Assembly (NCBI GenBank): GCA_934130325.1
Contig: CAKOYA010000008.1
Coordinates: forward strand, 1-42,733
Origin: an uncultured Clostridia bacterium
GTDB lineage: Bacteria; Bacillota; Clostridia; TANB77; CAG-465
Direction of reading: 5' to 3'
DNA: 42,733 nt
The position numbers and the translations under genes were made by a program. A model generated the notes under the pieces. That model saw nothing but the letters and a program-made list of their open reading frames with translations, did not search any database and was not told the DNA's origin. Shown here one piece after another: positions 1-8,784 of the stretch; positions within the stretch are counted from its first letter, which is position 1; every line of letters begins with the position of its first letter.

Positions 1-14
1 ATTGTGCACTTTTG

Positions 15-53
15 AAAAGCTAGAAGCGTTGGTATACAACGTTTCTAGCTTTT
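15..53. terminator. Hairpin terminator of a gene left of the window
   Basis: A 17-bp stem (15-31 with 37-53, one G-T pair) closes a 5-base loop and is flanked by AAAA and TTTT, so it could stop transcription from either side. It most likely ends a gene lying before base 1. No coding sequence is visible in bases 1-170. Confidence 0.7.
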
Positions 54-108
54 AACTGTCAAATTTAGGATTATACAGTAAAAAAAATAAAAAAGCAAGC
101 TAAAATTC

Positions 109-136
109 TTGAAAAAAGTGTAAAATATGATATAAT
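109..136 (+). promoter_or_regulatory. Sigma-A-type promoter of the DnaJ-like gene
   Basis: TTGAAA at 109-114 and TATAAT at 131-136 are 16 bases apart, with a TGn extension before the -10. It lies 35 bases upstream of the start codon at 171. No CIRCE-type inverted repeat is seen, so HrcA control is not supported. Confidence 0.7.
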
Positions 137-170
137 GTTTTTGAAATTTTAGTATAAGAAGGAGCAATAT

Positions 171-1106
171 ATGAAATACAAAAATTACTACGAAATATTA
201 AATGTAAATAGAAAAAGTTCAAAAGATGAAATTAGATTATCATATAGAAAATTGGCGAAAAAATATCATCCAGACACTAATAAAACACCTGAGTCTGAAA
301 CAATGTTTAAAGATGTTAATGAAGCATATGATGTTTTAACAAATGAAGAAAAAAGAAGAAAATATGATAGACAAACAAGTAGATTAGGATTTGGAATGGT
401 TGACACAGATTCAAGTCTTTCTAATGTGAAATATGAATTTAAGTCAGGAGTAAATGTAATCAATGATTTATTAACAACAATCCTTGGATTTAAAAAGGAT
501 GATGCACAAAATTTTGGTGACATCGATAATTCTCCTCAAACTGAGAAAAAAGCTAAACAAAAACAAGAAAAAGGAAAAGATATAATTACTCACTTAGAAG
601 TAACATTGGAAGAGGGTCTATTTGGAGTCGAGAAAAAAATAGCAATAAAATCTCACAAGTCCGGTATGAGAACTTATTCTGTAAATGTTCCAATAGGCAT
701 AAAAAATGGTGATAAAATTAGATTAGCAGCTTTAGGTAATCCTGGAAAAAATGGCGGAAAAAATGGTGATTTAATAATCCATGTGAAATTACTTGAAGAT
801 AATGAATTAAAGTTAAAAGATACAGATTTATATAAAGATATAAACATATCACCAGCGCTTGCAGCAGTTGGTGGTGACTATCATATGGAAATACTTGGAG
901 AAAAAATTAATGTTTCTTTACCAAAGAAATTACACGTAGGTGATCTTGTAACAATTTCTGAGAAAGGATATATTTCTGAAGAAGGAATAAGGGGTACTTT
1001 GTTTTTAAAGGTTAATATTGACCTACCTAAGGATATAACTGAACGTGAAGAAAAATTATATGAACAATTGTTAAAATATGAAAAAAAAAGATTAGAAAAA
1101 AAATAG
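171..1106 (+). CDS. DnaJ-like co-chaperone (CbpA type, no zinc finger)
   Basis: This is a cytosolic J-domain protein expected to stimulate Hsp70 (DnaK) ATPase and deliver substrates. The N-terminal J domain (about residues 3-67) carries the HPD motif in AKKYHPDTNK. A linker follows, and then the two beta-rich substrate-binding domains (about 135-300). The four CxxCxGxG zinc repeats of canonical DnaJ are absent and the length is 311 rather than about 375, so this is a CbpA-like type II protein and not the main DnaJ. The ATG has a good ribosome site (AAGGAG) 6 bases upstream. It is transcribed alone, convergent with ypeB, and ends at a shared terminator. grpE, dnaK and hrcA are not next to it. 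Family assignment is firm; the specific partner is inference. Confidence 0.9.
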   Translation: MKYKNYYEILNVNRKSSKDEIRLSYRKLAKKYHPDTNKTPESETMFKDVNEAYDVLTNEEKRRKYDRQTSRLGFGMVDTDSSLSNVKYEFKSGVNVINDLLTTILGFKKDDAQNFGDIDNSPQTEKKAKQKQEKGKDIITHLEVTLEEGLFGVEKKIAIKSHKSGMRTYSVNVPIGIKNGDKIRLAALGNPGKNGGKNGDLIIHVKLLEDNELKLKDTDLYKDINISPALAAVGGDYHMEILGEKINVSLPKKLHVGDLVTISEKGYISEEGIRGTLFLKVNIDLPKDITEREEKLYEQLLKYEKKRLEKK

Positions 1107-1132
1107 AAACAGCACAAAAGTGCTGTTTTTTT
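1107..1132. terminator. Bidirectional terminator between dnaJ-like gene and ypeB
   Basis: A 9-bp stem (1107-1115 with 1120-1128) with loop AAAA is bounded by A and T runs. It sits exactly between two convergent stop codons and overlaps the end of the ypeB stop by two bases, so it serves both genes. Confidence 0.85.
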
Positions 1133-2519
1133 ACATTGTAAGTATTCCACCTTCTGTATATAAAATTAATAATATTCTCTCCTCCTGACCTGTTTTTGCA
1201 TTTATATATATTAAAAATTCTCTTTCATCAATCTTACCTTTAAATTCATATGTTAAGATTTCATTCTTTGATTCAGTAGGAATTATTGCTATACCTTCAC
1301 TTAATATTTTTATATTTTTATTAATTTGCTTTCTTGCCTCGTCAATACTTATGCTCGGTTTAATATCTGACCTTTTTTCATGGTTAAAGACGTATCCCTG
1401 ACACTCTACTGAGGATACCTCACCATTATCTAAAGCTACTTTCACTTTTACTAAATCGGGATAAATCGTAACATTATTTTCAAATGCAGCAAAATTTATA
1501 ATTGCAAAATTTTCTGTTTTTAGATAATATGTCTGTTTCACATTTTCAATTCCAATTTTTCTTAAAAACTCTATTCCAATATCTGAAGCTTCCTCCATAG
1601 AAATTTTTTCTTCTTCAACCTTTCTATCTCCTATCATTAAATAAAGTTTACCATCATTTTTTGTCATGCTTATATCCCTTACGACATCAGAATTTTTAAG
1701 TTTTAATTGAAAGTCATATAAATCAATTCTCCCATTTGATTCTTCTCCATCTGATATATACTCTATGTTATCACTTCCAAATATTTGAGTTATGTTATTC
1801 TTTGCTTCCTCTTTTGAAACAATATTATCACTTAAATACTTTGGATTTTGAGTTAATATATGATCAGAAAATGCCCCATCGTATATTAATCCCTCATATT
1901 CTTGAAATGTTTTTGAAATATTCGAAATATTTGAAACTGTAGTTGTAACTTCTGAATTTTCTAGTTTTTCATCACTTATTTTTTCCAACTCATCCCATTT
2001 GATTCTTCCATCGTTTAAATCATTATATATGCTACTCATGACATCATCTAGCTTTCTAGAACTTTCGTATAATTTTGATATTTTTGCATATTCATCATCA
2101 GATATTTTTTCATTTTGAACTACTTTTTTTAATAAATAATACGAATAATCACTTAACTGTGTTAAATATTTTGATGCATTTGACATATCATTTTGTGTAC
2201 TAGGTAATGATTCTAAATTTTCTTTTGCAAGACTAGCTTGTTTCCATATATTAGCAAGTGTCGTAGATGTAATTTTTGTAGTATTTGTTATCTGTAATTT
2301 AGCAAGTTCTGTTTCAACGTTATTTACATATCCAACCATTTGGTACATTGCCTTATTATAACCATCCTGAGCTAGTTGTTTTTGTCTTTTAAAATTATTT
2401 GACATTTCCACCGCAAAAATAGTTATTGCTGCAAAAATCATAAATATACTTACAGCCAATACTTTTTTATTTATTTTTTGTTTTATGTTATTAATCTTTT
2501 TCTCAAATTTTTCTATCAT
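1131..2519 (-). CDS. ypeB: Germination protein YpeB
   Basis: YpeB is a spore inner-membrane-associated protein needed for assembly and stability of the cortex lytic enzyme SleB; the two depend on each other in the spore. The 462-residue product has an N-terminal membrane segment (about 20-40), a helical region rich in Glu and Lys (about 50-200), and C-terminal PepSY-like repeats (about 240-460), matching the family's architecture and length near 450. The start is the ATG at 2519, preceded by AGGTGG 5 bases upstream; a GTG three codons earlier falls on that ribosome site. It follows sleB with one base between stop and start, so the two are translationally coupled. Expression in the forespore under sigma-G is known for the family; I could not find a convincing sigma-G site here. 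Confidence 0.93.
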   Translation of the reverse strand: MIEKFEKKINNIKQKINKKVLAVSIFMIFAAITIFAVEMSNNFKRQKQLAQDGYNKAMYQMVGYVNNVETELAKLQITNTTKITSTTLANIWKQASLAKENLESLPSTQNDMSNASKYLTQLSDYSYYLLKKVVQNEKISDDEYAKISKLYESSRKLDDVMSSIYNDLNDGRIKWDELEKISDEKLENSEVTTTVSNISNISKTFQEYEGLIYDGAFSDHILTQNPKYLSDNIVSKEEAKNNITQIFGSDNIEYISDGEESNGRIDLYDFQLKLKNSDVVRDISMTKNDGKLYLMIGDRKVEEEKISMEEASDIGIEFLRKIGIENVKQTYYLKTENFAIINFAAFENNVTIYPDLVKVKVALDNGEVSSVECQGYVFNHEKRSDIKPSISIDEARKQINKNIKILSEGIAIIPTESKNEILTYEFKGKIDEREFLIYINAKTGQEERILLILYTEGGILTM

Positions 2520-2520
2520 A

Positions 2521-3069
2521 TTAACCACCTATTGCAAATCTATGGCTTCCAATTGTCTTTACCGTTTTTAAAGAGAATAACCACTTACTTTTAGTTGTTT
2601 TAGGATTATAGAAAAAAAGAGCTCCATTACTTGGATCAGCTCCATTAATCGCTTCCTGTGCAGCCTTGTATACTGATGAGTTTTTATCTATTGGTTTATT
2701 AAATTGTCCATCTGTTATACAGGAAAACTGATTCTTTTGATATATAACATCTGTTATTGTATTTGGAAACTCTGCACTTTTAACCCTATTTAATACAACG
2801 GCTCCAACTGCTACTTGCCCCTCATAAGGTTCACCTCTTGCTTCACCATTTATAAGTCTTGCAAGTAAATCTACCATATTCCCACTGGTAGAGGCCTTAT
2901 CAGTTGAGGTAGAACTTTGATCAGTTTTGGCAGCCAGGACATTATTATATAAAGTTTTTGCAAAAATTTTAAAACTATTATCATAGTTTATTGATAAATA
3001 TAAAAAAAACAAAAGGAAAAGAAGCATAAAAATACATATTGTATATCCCTTAAAGTTAATTTTTATCAT
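2521..3069 (-). CDS. sleB: Spore cortex-lytic enzyme SleB-like cell wall hydrolase
   Basis: The C-terminal domain (about residues 65-182) is the Hydrolase_2/SleB catalytic domain, with the signature NGEARGEPYEGQVAV, whose first Glu is the likely lytic transglycosylase acid, and the downstream FSC and FYNP motifs. It cleaves spore cortex peptidoglycan at muramic-delta-lactam during germination. A hydrophobic segment at about 8-27 exports it. At 182 residues it is shorter than Bacillus SleB (about 300), because the N-terminal peptidoglycan-binding domain is missing; only a short linker rich in Thr and Ser joins the membrane segment to the enzyme. That makes CwlJ-like proteins a possible alternative name, but the adjacent ypeB argues for SleB. 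The ATG has GGAGG 4 bases upstream. Confidence 0.9.
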   Translation of the reverse strand: MIKINFKGYTICIFMLLFLLFFLYLSINYDNSFKIFAKTLYNNVLAAKTDQSSTSTDKASTSGNMVDLLARLINGEARGEPYEGQVAVGAVVLNRVKSAEFPNTITDVIYQKNQFSCITDGQFNKPIDKNSSVYKAAQEAINGADPSNGALFFYNPKTTKSKWLFSLKTVKTIGSHRFAIGG

Positions 3070-3155
3070 AATACCTCCAGATTATTTTCTGTTAATATTT
3101 TTTCCTATTTTTTAAGTTATATACAATATGTACTAAAAATTTATACTATTATTAA

Positions 3156-3407
3156 TTAAAATATATAATGTATAGCTATTAGAGCAATTACGCCAGGTAT
3201 TCCAAGTAGTCCTGCCACTAATGCTGTAACAAAGTTAAAAGGTATATTTAAACCTATATTTCCACCAAATACATTAACAATTAAAATCATAATCAAACCC
3301 AATACTATATTTAATAATAATTTTAATATTTTTTTTAATGGCCAGGATAATAATTTAGCTACAATTATCACTGCAATTATTGCAAGAATTAATATAACGT
3401 ATTGCAT
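3156..3407 (-). CDS. bofA: BofA family pro-sigma-K processing inhibitor
   Basis: The product is an 83-residue, almost wholly hydrophobic membrane protein with a short charged break (PLKKILKL) after the first segment and the family's NxFGG...GIPGVIALI pattern at the C-terminus. In Bacillus, BofA sits in the outer forespore membrane, holds the intramembrane protease SpoIVFB inactive with SpoIVFA, and so times sigma-K activation. The start is the ATG at 3407, because GGAGG lies 5 bases before it; a longer reading from a TTG would overlap that ribosome site. It is upstream of sleB on the same strand (86 bases between) but may be transcribed separately. Its leader resembles that of the SPOCS gene at 12512. 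Confidence 0.85.
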   Translation of the reverse strand: MQYVILILAIIAVIIVAKLLSWPLKKILKLLLNIVLGLIMILIVNVFGGNIGLNIPFNFVTALVAGLLGIPGVIALIAIHYIF

Positions 3408-3563
3408 ATTTACCTCCAATATTTCTACTATATTATACTTGTCTTATTTATTTTTTATGAATAATATATATAATTTTTAAATTTTTGTTAATTTTTTTTA
3501 TTCTATGTAATATAATATAGTATACAAATTATTTTTTAGATAACTTTGATTGGAGGGATCGAT

Positions 3564-3908
3564 ATGTTTAACGACTATTATAGTAACGTTATAAAATTAA
3601 AAAATGGCGCATGGATCGGTAGCAAAAATTTAAAATACGATTTTTTCTATAACGATAATTTAATACTTGCGGGCTGTACAAATTTTTCATATATTTCGGG
3701 AAAACTTGTATGCCTAAAAAAGGATTCCAAAATTATTGTTTATTCAATGAATATCGTAAATTTAAATGGTAATGATACTCCTGAAAAACTACTTGAATTT
3801 GTCGCACATTCAAAACTTGCATATGGTAAAATCATTTGCGAAAGGTACACCTATTTAATTGATGGCAATTGCCAAATAAAATTCAATGAAAGGTCTCACC
3901 TAAATTAA
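3564..3908 (+). CDS. Small hypothetical protein
   Basis: I do not recognise this 114-residue protein. It has no signal peptide or membrane segment, is rich in aromatic, Asn and Lys residues, has scattered Cys, and ends in a polar tail. Alternating hydrophobic residues (IKLKNGAWIG, SKIIVYSM, YTYLIDGNCQIKF) suggest a small beta-rich soluble domain. The start at 3564 is preceded by GGAGGG 6 bases upstream; an earlier TTG overlaps that site. A candidate promoter lies at about 3485-3513 (TTGTTA, then TAATAT 17 bases on). It is a lone plus-strand gene between bofA and rseP and ends at a long hairpin. The ribosome site and bounded transcription unit support a real gene. Confidence 0.6.
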   Translation: MFNDYYSNVIKLKNGAWIGSKNLKYDFFYNDNLILAGCTNFSYISGKLVCLKKDSKIIVYSMNIVNLNGNDTPEKLLEFVAHSKLAYGKIICERYTYLIDGNCQIKFNERSHLN

Positions 3909-3925
3909 TTTTTTCTCCTTGTTTA

Positions 3926-3958
3926 AAGACGGCTATAATATTACATTATAGTCGTCTT
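3926..3958. terminator. Hairpin between convergent genes
   Basis: A 14-bp stem (3926-3939 with 3945-3958, one G-T pair) closes a 5-base loop. It lies between the stop of the small plus-strand gene and the stop of rseP. The following T tract is poor on both strands, so termination strength is uncertain. Confidence 0.6.
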
Positions 3959-3968
3959 ACATTATTTG

Positions 3969-5222
3969 TTATATTAATCTTATTATATCATTGTATGTTA
4001 CAAAAATTGTTAATACAATTAGAAGAGCAAGGCCTATGTATGAAATTATTGCCTCTACTTTTATAGGTACTCTTTTTTTAGTTATAGCTTCTATTAAAAC
4101 TAATACTACTTTTCCTCCATCAAGTGGTGGAAAAGGCATAATATTTGCTACACCAACTGCCAAACTGATTATTCCAAGTAAATTTAAGAATGAAATAAAG
4201 CTATCTGTTTTAGACACTACTTCACCTATTCCAACAATTCCAGACATTTCATTTACACTAACATTACCTTTAAACAAATCAACATACGAACCAATTATAT
4301 TTTTAAAATTATTCTTAGCACTAACTAAAGCAAGTGATAAATTAGGTTTTACTTCTTCAGTTGAAAAGGCTCCTAAACTGAAATATCTTTGACTACTTGG
4401 CGTAATACTCTTTTCTATAATTTCGCCATCTCTTTGAATTGTTAAAATTAAGGTCTTATTTGCATTTTGCTTTACAATATTTATAATTTGAGTAGAATCA
4501 AATGTAGATACATCACCTACTTTTATTATTCTATCACCGGATTTTAAACCAGTTTCTACAGCTGCGCCACCTGATGCTACCATATCTATTTCATTTGTAA
4601 CCTGAGTTTTTTCATCGTTAAGTTTAAATGAAACACCTATATACCCTATATTCGTAACTGCTCCATTTACTACAGTAGATTCAATTTTTCCGTTTCTTAA
4701 GTATTCAATTTTTACATTCTCTGGTAAATCGGATTTTTTAGAAAGTACTTCATCAACAATATGCACCCTTTTACCATTTACAGAATATATCTCATCACCT
4801 ATTTGCACACCTGATTTATACAAAGGTGAACTCTCATCAAGAGAAGTTATTTTAGTATTATATGTCGAAACGCTAAACCCAATAATCATAAATATAATAA
4901 CTGCAAGCATAGCATTAAACATTACACCAGCTACTAATACAATAATCCTCTTTAATGGACTTTTATTAACAAATGAGCTTTCACTTTCCGACTCTCCATC
5001 CTCACCTTCTATTGCACAAAATCCACCTAAAGGTAAGCATCTTAAAGAGTACTTTGTGCCCTTGTATTCTTTTTGAAATATTTTCGGTCCAAATCCTATC
5101 GAAAACTCATTAACTCCCATTTTAAATATTTTGGCAAATAAAAAATGACCAAATTCATGTATTGTTGCTACTACACACAAAATTACGAGCAATTTTATAA
5201 TAGTAATTAAAAAAGTTAACAA
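3969..5222 (-). CDS. rseP: RIP metalloprotease RseP (site-2 protease family)
   Basis: This is a membrane-embedded zinc protease that cleaves transmembrane anti-sigma factors or leftover signal peptides within the membrane. The HExxH zinc motif is in the first membrane helix (TIHEFGHFLFAK, about residues 21-32). The third zinc ligand is in the PFPPLDGGK motif (about 362-370). Two PDZ-like regions lie between (about 120-200 and 205-265), and there are four predicted membrane segments. At 417 residues it has the family length. The start codon is TTG at 5222 with GGAGG 8 bases upstream and no better ATG nearby. It is the last gene of frr-cdsA-rseP, 18 bases after cdsA. dxr, which usually sits between cdsA and rseP, is absent. 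Confidence 0.95.
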   Translation of the reverse strand: MLTFLITIIKLLVILCVVATIHEFGHFLFAKIFKMGVNEFSIGFGPKIFQKEYKGTKYSLRCLPLGGFCAIEGEDGESESESSFVNKSPLKRIIVLVAGVMFNAMLAVIIFMIIGFSVSTYNTKITSLDESSPLYKSGVQIGDEIYSVNGKRVHIVDEVLSKKSDLPENVKIEYLRNGKIESTVVNGAVTNIGYIGVSFKLNDEKTQVTNEIDMVASGGAAVETGLKSGDRIIKVGDVSTFDSTQIINIVKQNANKTLILTIQRDGEIIEKSITPSSQRYFSLGAFSTEEVKPNLSLALVSAKNNFKNIIGSYVDLFKGNVSVNEMSGIVGIGEVVSKTDSFISFLNLLGIISLAVGVANIMPFPPLDGGKVVLVLIEAITKKRVPIKVEAIISYIGLALLIVLTIFVTYNDIIRLI

Positions 5223-5240
5223 AATATTTTCCTCCTAACA

Positions 5241-6059
5241 TCAAAATCCTAAAAAAAACTTAAATAGTATATATACTATTGGTGCTACAAACATAACACT
5301 ATCAAATCTATCTAATATTCCTCCATGACCTGGCATAATTGATCCAAAATCTTTTATCTTACAAAATCTTTTAATTGCCGAAGCTGTTAAATCACCAAAC
5401 TGTCCAATTACAGCAATTATTACTCCAGATATTATTATTACCATAAAGTTTATACTTAATCCAAAATAATTATTTGAAATAATTGTTAATACAATATATG
5501 AAACAACTACCCCTATAATACCTGCAACTGATCCTTCAACAGTTTTCTTAGGGCTAATATTTGGGCATAATTTTTTCTTTCCGAACTTAGATCCTATAAA
5601 ATATGCAAATATATCTGAAGCAAATGCCCCAAATAGCACATACAACAATATTATTCTTCCATGTTCCATCAAAAGTACTAACTTCATAAATGAAAACATA
5701 AAAGGTATTAAAACTAATGAAAAACATGTTATCATTATGTCCATTATATTAGTCTTTAAATTAGTAAGTATTGCATAAATAAATAACAAAATAATTGCTA
5801 TTGGTAAAAAAACTCTTAAATACATGATTTTTTCACCATTTTGAATTATTCCTCCCATAGCAAAAAGGCCTAAACAGCCTATATAACCTACCCATGATAC
5901 TGGGTTATATCCCGCAGTTTTAAAAGCCTTCATATATTCATACATTCCAATTGCAGATATAGCAAATATTACTATAGTATCAACAATCTCAACGTTAATA
6001 ATAAGTATTGCAACCAAGAATATAGAATATATTAATCCTGAAATTATTCTAGTTTTCAA
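5241..6059 (-). CDS. cdsA: Phosphatidate cytidylyltransferase
   Basis: CdsA converts phosphatidic acid and CTP to CDP-diacylglycerol, the precursor of phosphatidylglycerol and cardiolipin, in the cytoplasmic membrane. The 272-residue product has about eight membrane segments and the family signature near the C-terminus (SAIKRFCKIKDFGSIMPGHG followed by GILDRFDS, about residues 228-255), plus the FAYFIGSKFGKKKL loop before it. I place the start at the TTG at 6059 (product beginning MKTRIISG), because AAGGA lies 9-10 bases upstream; a TTG three codons earlier touches that ribosome site. It sits 17 bases downstream of frr and 18 upstream of rseP, clearly one operon. The undecaprenyl diphosphate synthase gene usually found between frr and cdsA is missing. 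Confidence 0.95.
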   Translation of the reverse strand: MKTRIISGLIYSIFLVAILIINVEIVDTIVIFAISAIGMYEYMKAFKTAGYNPVSWVGYIGCLGLFAMGGIIQNGEKIMYLRVFLPIAIILLFIYAILTNLKTNIMDIMITCFSLVLIPFMFSFMKLVLLMEHGRIILLYVLFGAFASDIFAYFIGSKFGKKKLCPNISPKKTVEGSVAGIIGVVVSYIVLTIISNNYFGLSINFMVIIISGVIIAVIGQFGDLTASAIKRFCKIKDFGSIMPGHGGILDRFDSVMFVAPIVYILFKFFLGF

Positions 6060-6076
6060 ACAAATCAATCCTTTTC

Positions 6077-6625
6077 TTATACTTCCATTATTTCCTTCTC
6101 TTTAGTAGCTATTACATCGTCGATTACACCTATATATTTATCTGTAATCTTTTGAATTTTATCTTCTAAAGTCTTTAATTCATCTTCTGTAATTTCACCA
6201 GATTTTTGACTAGACTTAACCATATCCATACCATCTCTTCTAGAATTTCTTATTGCAACCTTTGCTTCTTCACCTAATGATTTTACATCTTTAGTTAACT
6301 CTTTCCTTCTTTCTTCTGTTAATTCTGGAAATACTATTCTTATAGCGTTTCCATCATTAATAGGATTTACACCAATATCAGCCTTTTGAATAGCTTTTTC
6401 GATTGCTACAATAATTGTTCTATCCCAAGGTGTAACAAGTATTTGCCTTGCTTCTGGTACAGAAATTGTACCAACTTGGTTTAAAGGTGTAGAAACTCCA
6501 TAGTAATCCACTTCTACTTTATTCAAAATTGCTGGATTAGCTCTTCCAGCTCTTATATTTGCAAGTTCATCTTTTAAATAATCTATAGATTTATTCATTT
6601 TTTCTTCAATAATACTTAAATCCAT
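6077..6625 (-). CDS. frr: Ribosome recycling factor
   Basis: Frr splits the post-termination ribosome together with EF-G. The 182-residue product covers the whole family (usual length about 185), with the conserved N-terminal helix and the NIRAGRANPA segment, the VTPWD stretch, INDGNAIRIVFPELTEERR, and the C-terminal three-helix-bundle strand ending KEKEIMEV. The ATG has GGAGG 7 bases upstream. It begins the frr-cdsA-rseP operon and follows topB's stop by 75 bases in the opposite genomic order (topB is downstream of nothing here; its stop at 6701 faces the start of frr on the same strand), so read-through from topB is possible. No terminator hairpin is evident between them. Confidence 0.97.
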   Translation of the reverse strand: MDLSIIEEKMNKSIDYLKDELANIRAGRANPAILNKVEVDYYGVSTPLNQVGTISVPEARQILVTPWDRTIIVAIEKAIQKADIGVNPINDGNAIRIVFPELTEERRKELTKDVKSLGEEAKVAIRNSRRDGMDMVKSSQKSGEITEDELKTLEDKIQKITDKYIGVIDDVIATKEKEIMEV

Positions 6626-6700
6626 TATCTTTCCTCCTTAAAACTTATAGTAATATTATACAACAAATAGATAAAAAAGCAAGAAAAAATATAACTTATC

Positions 6701-8647
6701 TTAAAATCCATAATAATATTCATTTATTGCTTTTTTAAATTTTATTACCCTACTTGAAATATAGTTTTCTAATTTTTTCATAAATTCTTCTGATTTTATA
6801 CTTCCATCTGCTACCATTGCCAATCCTTTTTCCCAACTTGCTGTAAGTTTAGGATTTAACATATCTGGTATAGTTTTTAAAACAATATCATAAATATGTT
6901 CACCTTTTAACGTTGGAGTCAAAATTTGAGTTTTCCTATTTATTGAAATATATTCTATTCTTTCAAGCTTTTTTATAATTTCTGCCCTTGTTGCACTCGT
7001 ACCTATTCCACTCCCTTTTATTTGTTCTCTTAAAGTTTCATCTTCTATTAGTTTTCCTGCATTTTCCATGGCAAGGATTATTGAACCAGATGAGTATCTA
7101 CTAGGTGGTGAAGTTTCCCCTTCTTTTGTATTTAAATTTATTAAATCAACTTTATCACCTTTTTTTAATTTAGTTAAAAATTCTAGATTTTCCTCTTTTT
7201 CACTTTTTTTATCATCCGATTTTTTCTCATCTTTATATATCTCTAGGTAACCCATTTTTGTACATACTTTGCTAGAATTATTAAATTCTTCATTTCCAAG
7301 TGATAGTGAGATAGATACTTTACTATACTCTGCACTTGGATAGAATATAGCCAAAAATCTCTTAACAATTAAATGATAAATATTTTTTTGCAAATCATTT
7401 AAGTTTTTATAATTTTCAAATCCTTGACCAGTAGGTATTATAGCATAGTGATCTGTTATTTTGGAATCATCTACATATTTACTTTTTAAAATATTTGTAC
7501 TATATTTTTGTTCTATCATATTTTTCAAATATGTTTTTATCTCATCATCTATATCAGATTTTACAAGTCCATTTAAATTTTTAGTTATTTCCTTTGCTAC
7601 AGCTGAAGATAAAACTCTGGCATCAGTTCTTGGATACGTAACTAACTTCTTTTCATATAATTCTTGAATACAATTTAAGGTTTCATCAGGACTTATTTTA
7701 AACTTCTTACTACATTGATTTTGAATCTCAGCAAGATTAAAAAGCAATGGAGGATTTTCTTTTTGTTTCTTTTTAGACACTTCCTTTACCACAGCTTGAG
7801 TATAATCTTTATTTAGATTAAGTATAAATTCATCAGCATCTTTTTTTAGTTTAAAACCGTTTTCATTATAAAGTTTAGGTGAATTGAATACTGATGAACC
7901 CTCAACAACTTTGAAATCACAATCAAATACTTGTTCATGAGTGGAAAATTTACCCTGTATCTTATAAAAATTAACTTTTTTAAAATTTCTAATCTCTTGT
8001 TCTCTTTTTACTATCATTCCTAATACGCAAGTCATAACTCTACCTATTGAAATAACTGCTTTATCTTGATTTAATTTATTTGCTAAATTTTTACCAAAAG
8101 TAAGGGATAAAAGTCTTGAAAAATTTATACCTATAAGGTAATCCTCTTTTGCTCTTAAATATGCCGCATCAGACAAATCATCATACTCATTTAAAGGCTT
8201 TGCCTCTTTAATTCCATTAATTATAGCCTCCTCAGTTTGAGAATCAATCCATACTCTACGTTTTTCTTTATCAGGACTACCACACATATTATCAACTAAT
8301 CTATATATATATTCTCCTTCTCTTCCTGAGTCAGTACAAACATATATACATTCAACATCCTCTCTTATTAATATTGCCTTTACTATATTAAATTGTTTTT
8401 CAACAGCACTTATTACTTCATACTTAAACTCTTTTGGTAAAAACGGTAAAGTTTTCAAACTCCAAAATTTTAAATTTTCATCGTATTTTTCTGGATAGCT
8501 CATAGTTACAAGATGACCCACGCACCAAGTCACTATATATTCCTCTGATTCTATATATCCATCCATATTTTTTCCGTTCACTTTTAAAACTTTTGCAAAC
8601 TCTCTTGCTACACTAGGTTTTTCTGCAATTATTACTTTTTTTCCCAT
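6701..8647 (-). CDS. topB: DNA topoisomerase III
   Basis: This is a type IA topoisomerase that passes single strands to decatenate and resolve recombination intermediates. The N-terminal Toprim domain shows IIAEKPSVA with the metal-binding TDSGREGEY motif (about residues 90-100). The active-site tyrosine is in LVTYPRTDARVLS (about 340). The C-terminal part retains PPSRYSSGSIILAMENAGK and GIGTSATRAEII, typical of TopB. No C-terminal zinc fingers are present. The 648-residue start is the ATG at 8647, giving MGKKVIIAEKPS; GGGTGA lies just upstream and the 11 earlier in-frame codons are not conserved-looking. Plasmid or conjugative elements often carry topB, but nothing mobile is adjacent, so this is taken as the chromosomal copy. 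Confidence 0.93.
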   Translation of the reverse strand: MGKKVIIAEKPSVAREFAKVLKVNGKNMDGYIESEEYIVTWCVGHLVTMSYPEKYDENLKFWSLKTLPFLPKEFKYEVISAVEKQFNIVKAILIREDVECIYVCTDSGREGEYIYRLVDNMCGSPDKEKRRVWIDSQTEEAIINGIKEAKPLNEYDDLSDAAYLRAKEDYLIGINFSRLLSLTFGKNLANKLNQDKAVISIGRVMTCVLGMIVKREQEIRNFKKVNFYKIQGKFSTHEQVFDCDFKVVEGSSVFNSPKLYNENGFKLKKDADEFILNLNKDYTQAVVKEVSKKKQKENPPLLFNLAEIQNQCSKKFKISPDETLNCIQELYEKKLVTYPRTDARVLSSAVAKEITKNLNGLVKSDIDDEIKTYLKNMIEQKYSTNILKSKYVDDSKITDHYAIIPTGQGFENYKNLNDLQKNIYHLIVKRFLAIFYPSAEYSKVSISLSLGNEEFNNSSKVCTKMGYLEIYKDEKKSDDKKSEKEENLEFLTKLKKGDKVDLINLNTKEGETSPPSRYSSGSIILAMENAGKLIEDETLREQIKGSGIGTSATRAEIIKKLERIEYISINRKTQILTPTLKGEHIYDIVLKTIPDMLNPKLTASWEKGLAMVADGSIKSEEFMKKLENYISSRVIKFKKAINEYYYGF

Positions 8648-8736
8648 TTCGTCACCCAATACACGTATTACATTATACAATAAATCCCTTAAACTTGCAA
8701 ATAGTTAATAAATATTTTGTATTATTATATAATATA

Positions 8737-8774
8737 ATTCCCTTAAAACTCATTTTTATGAATTTTAAGGGAAT
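8737..8774 (-). terminator. Hairpin downstream of the unknown 450-residue gene
   Basis: A 12-bp perfect stem (8737-8748 with 8763-8774) lies ten bases past the stop at 8785 on the minus strand. The U tract is replaced by an alternating TA tract, so it may be a weak terminator or an mRNA-stabilising hairpin. Confidence 0.55.
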
Positions 8775-8784
8775 ACACTTGATT

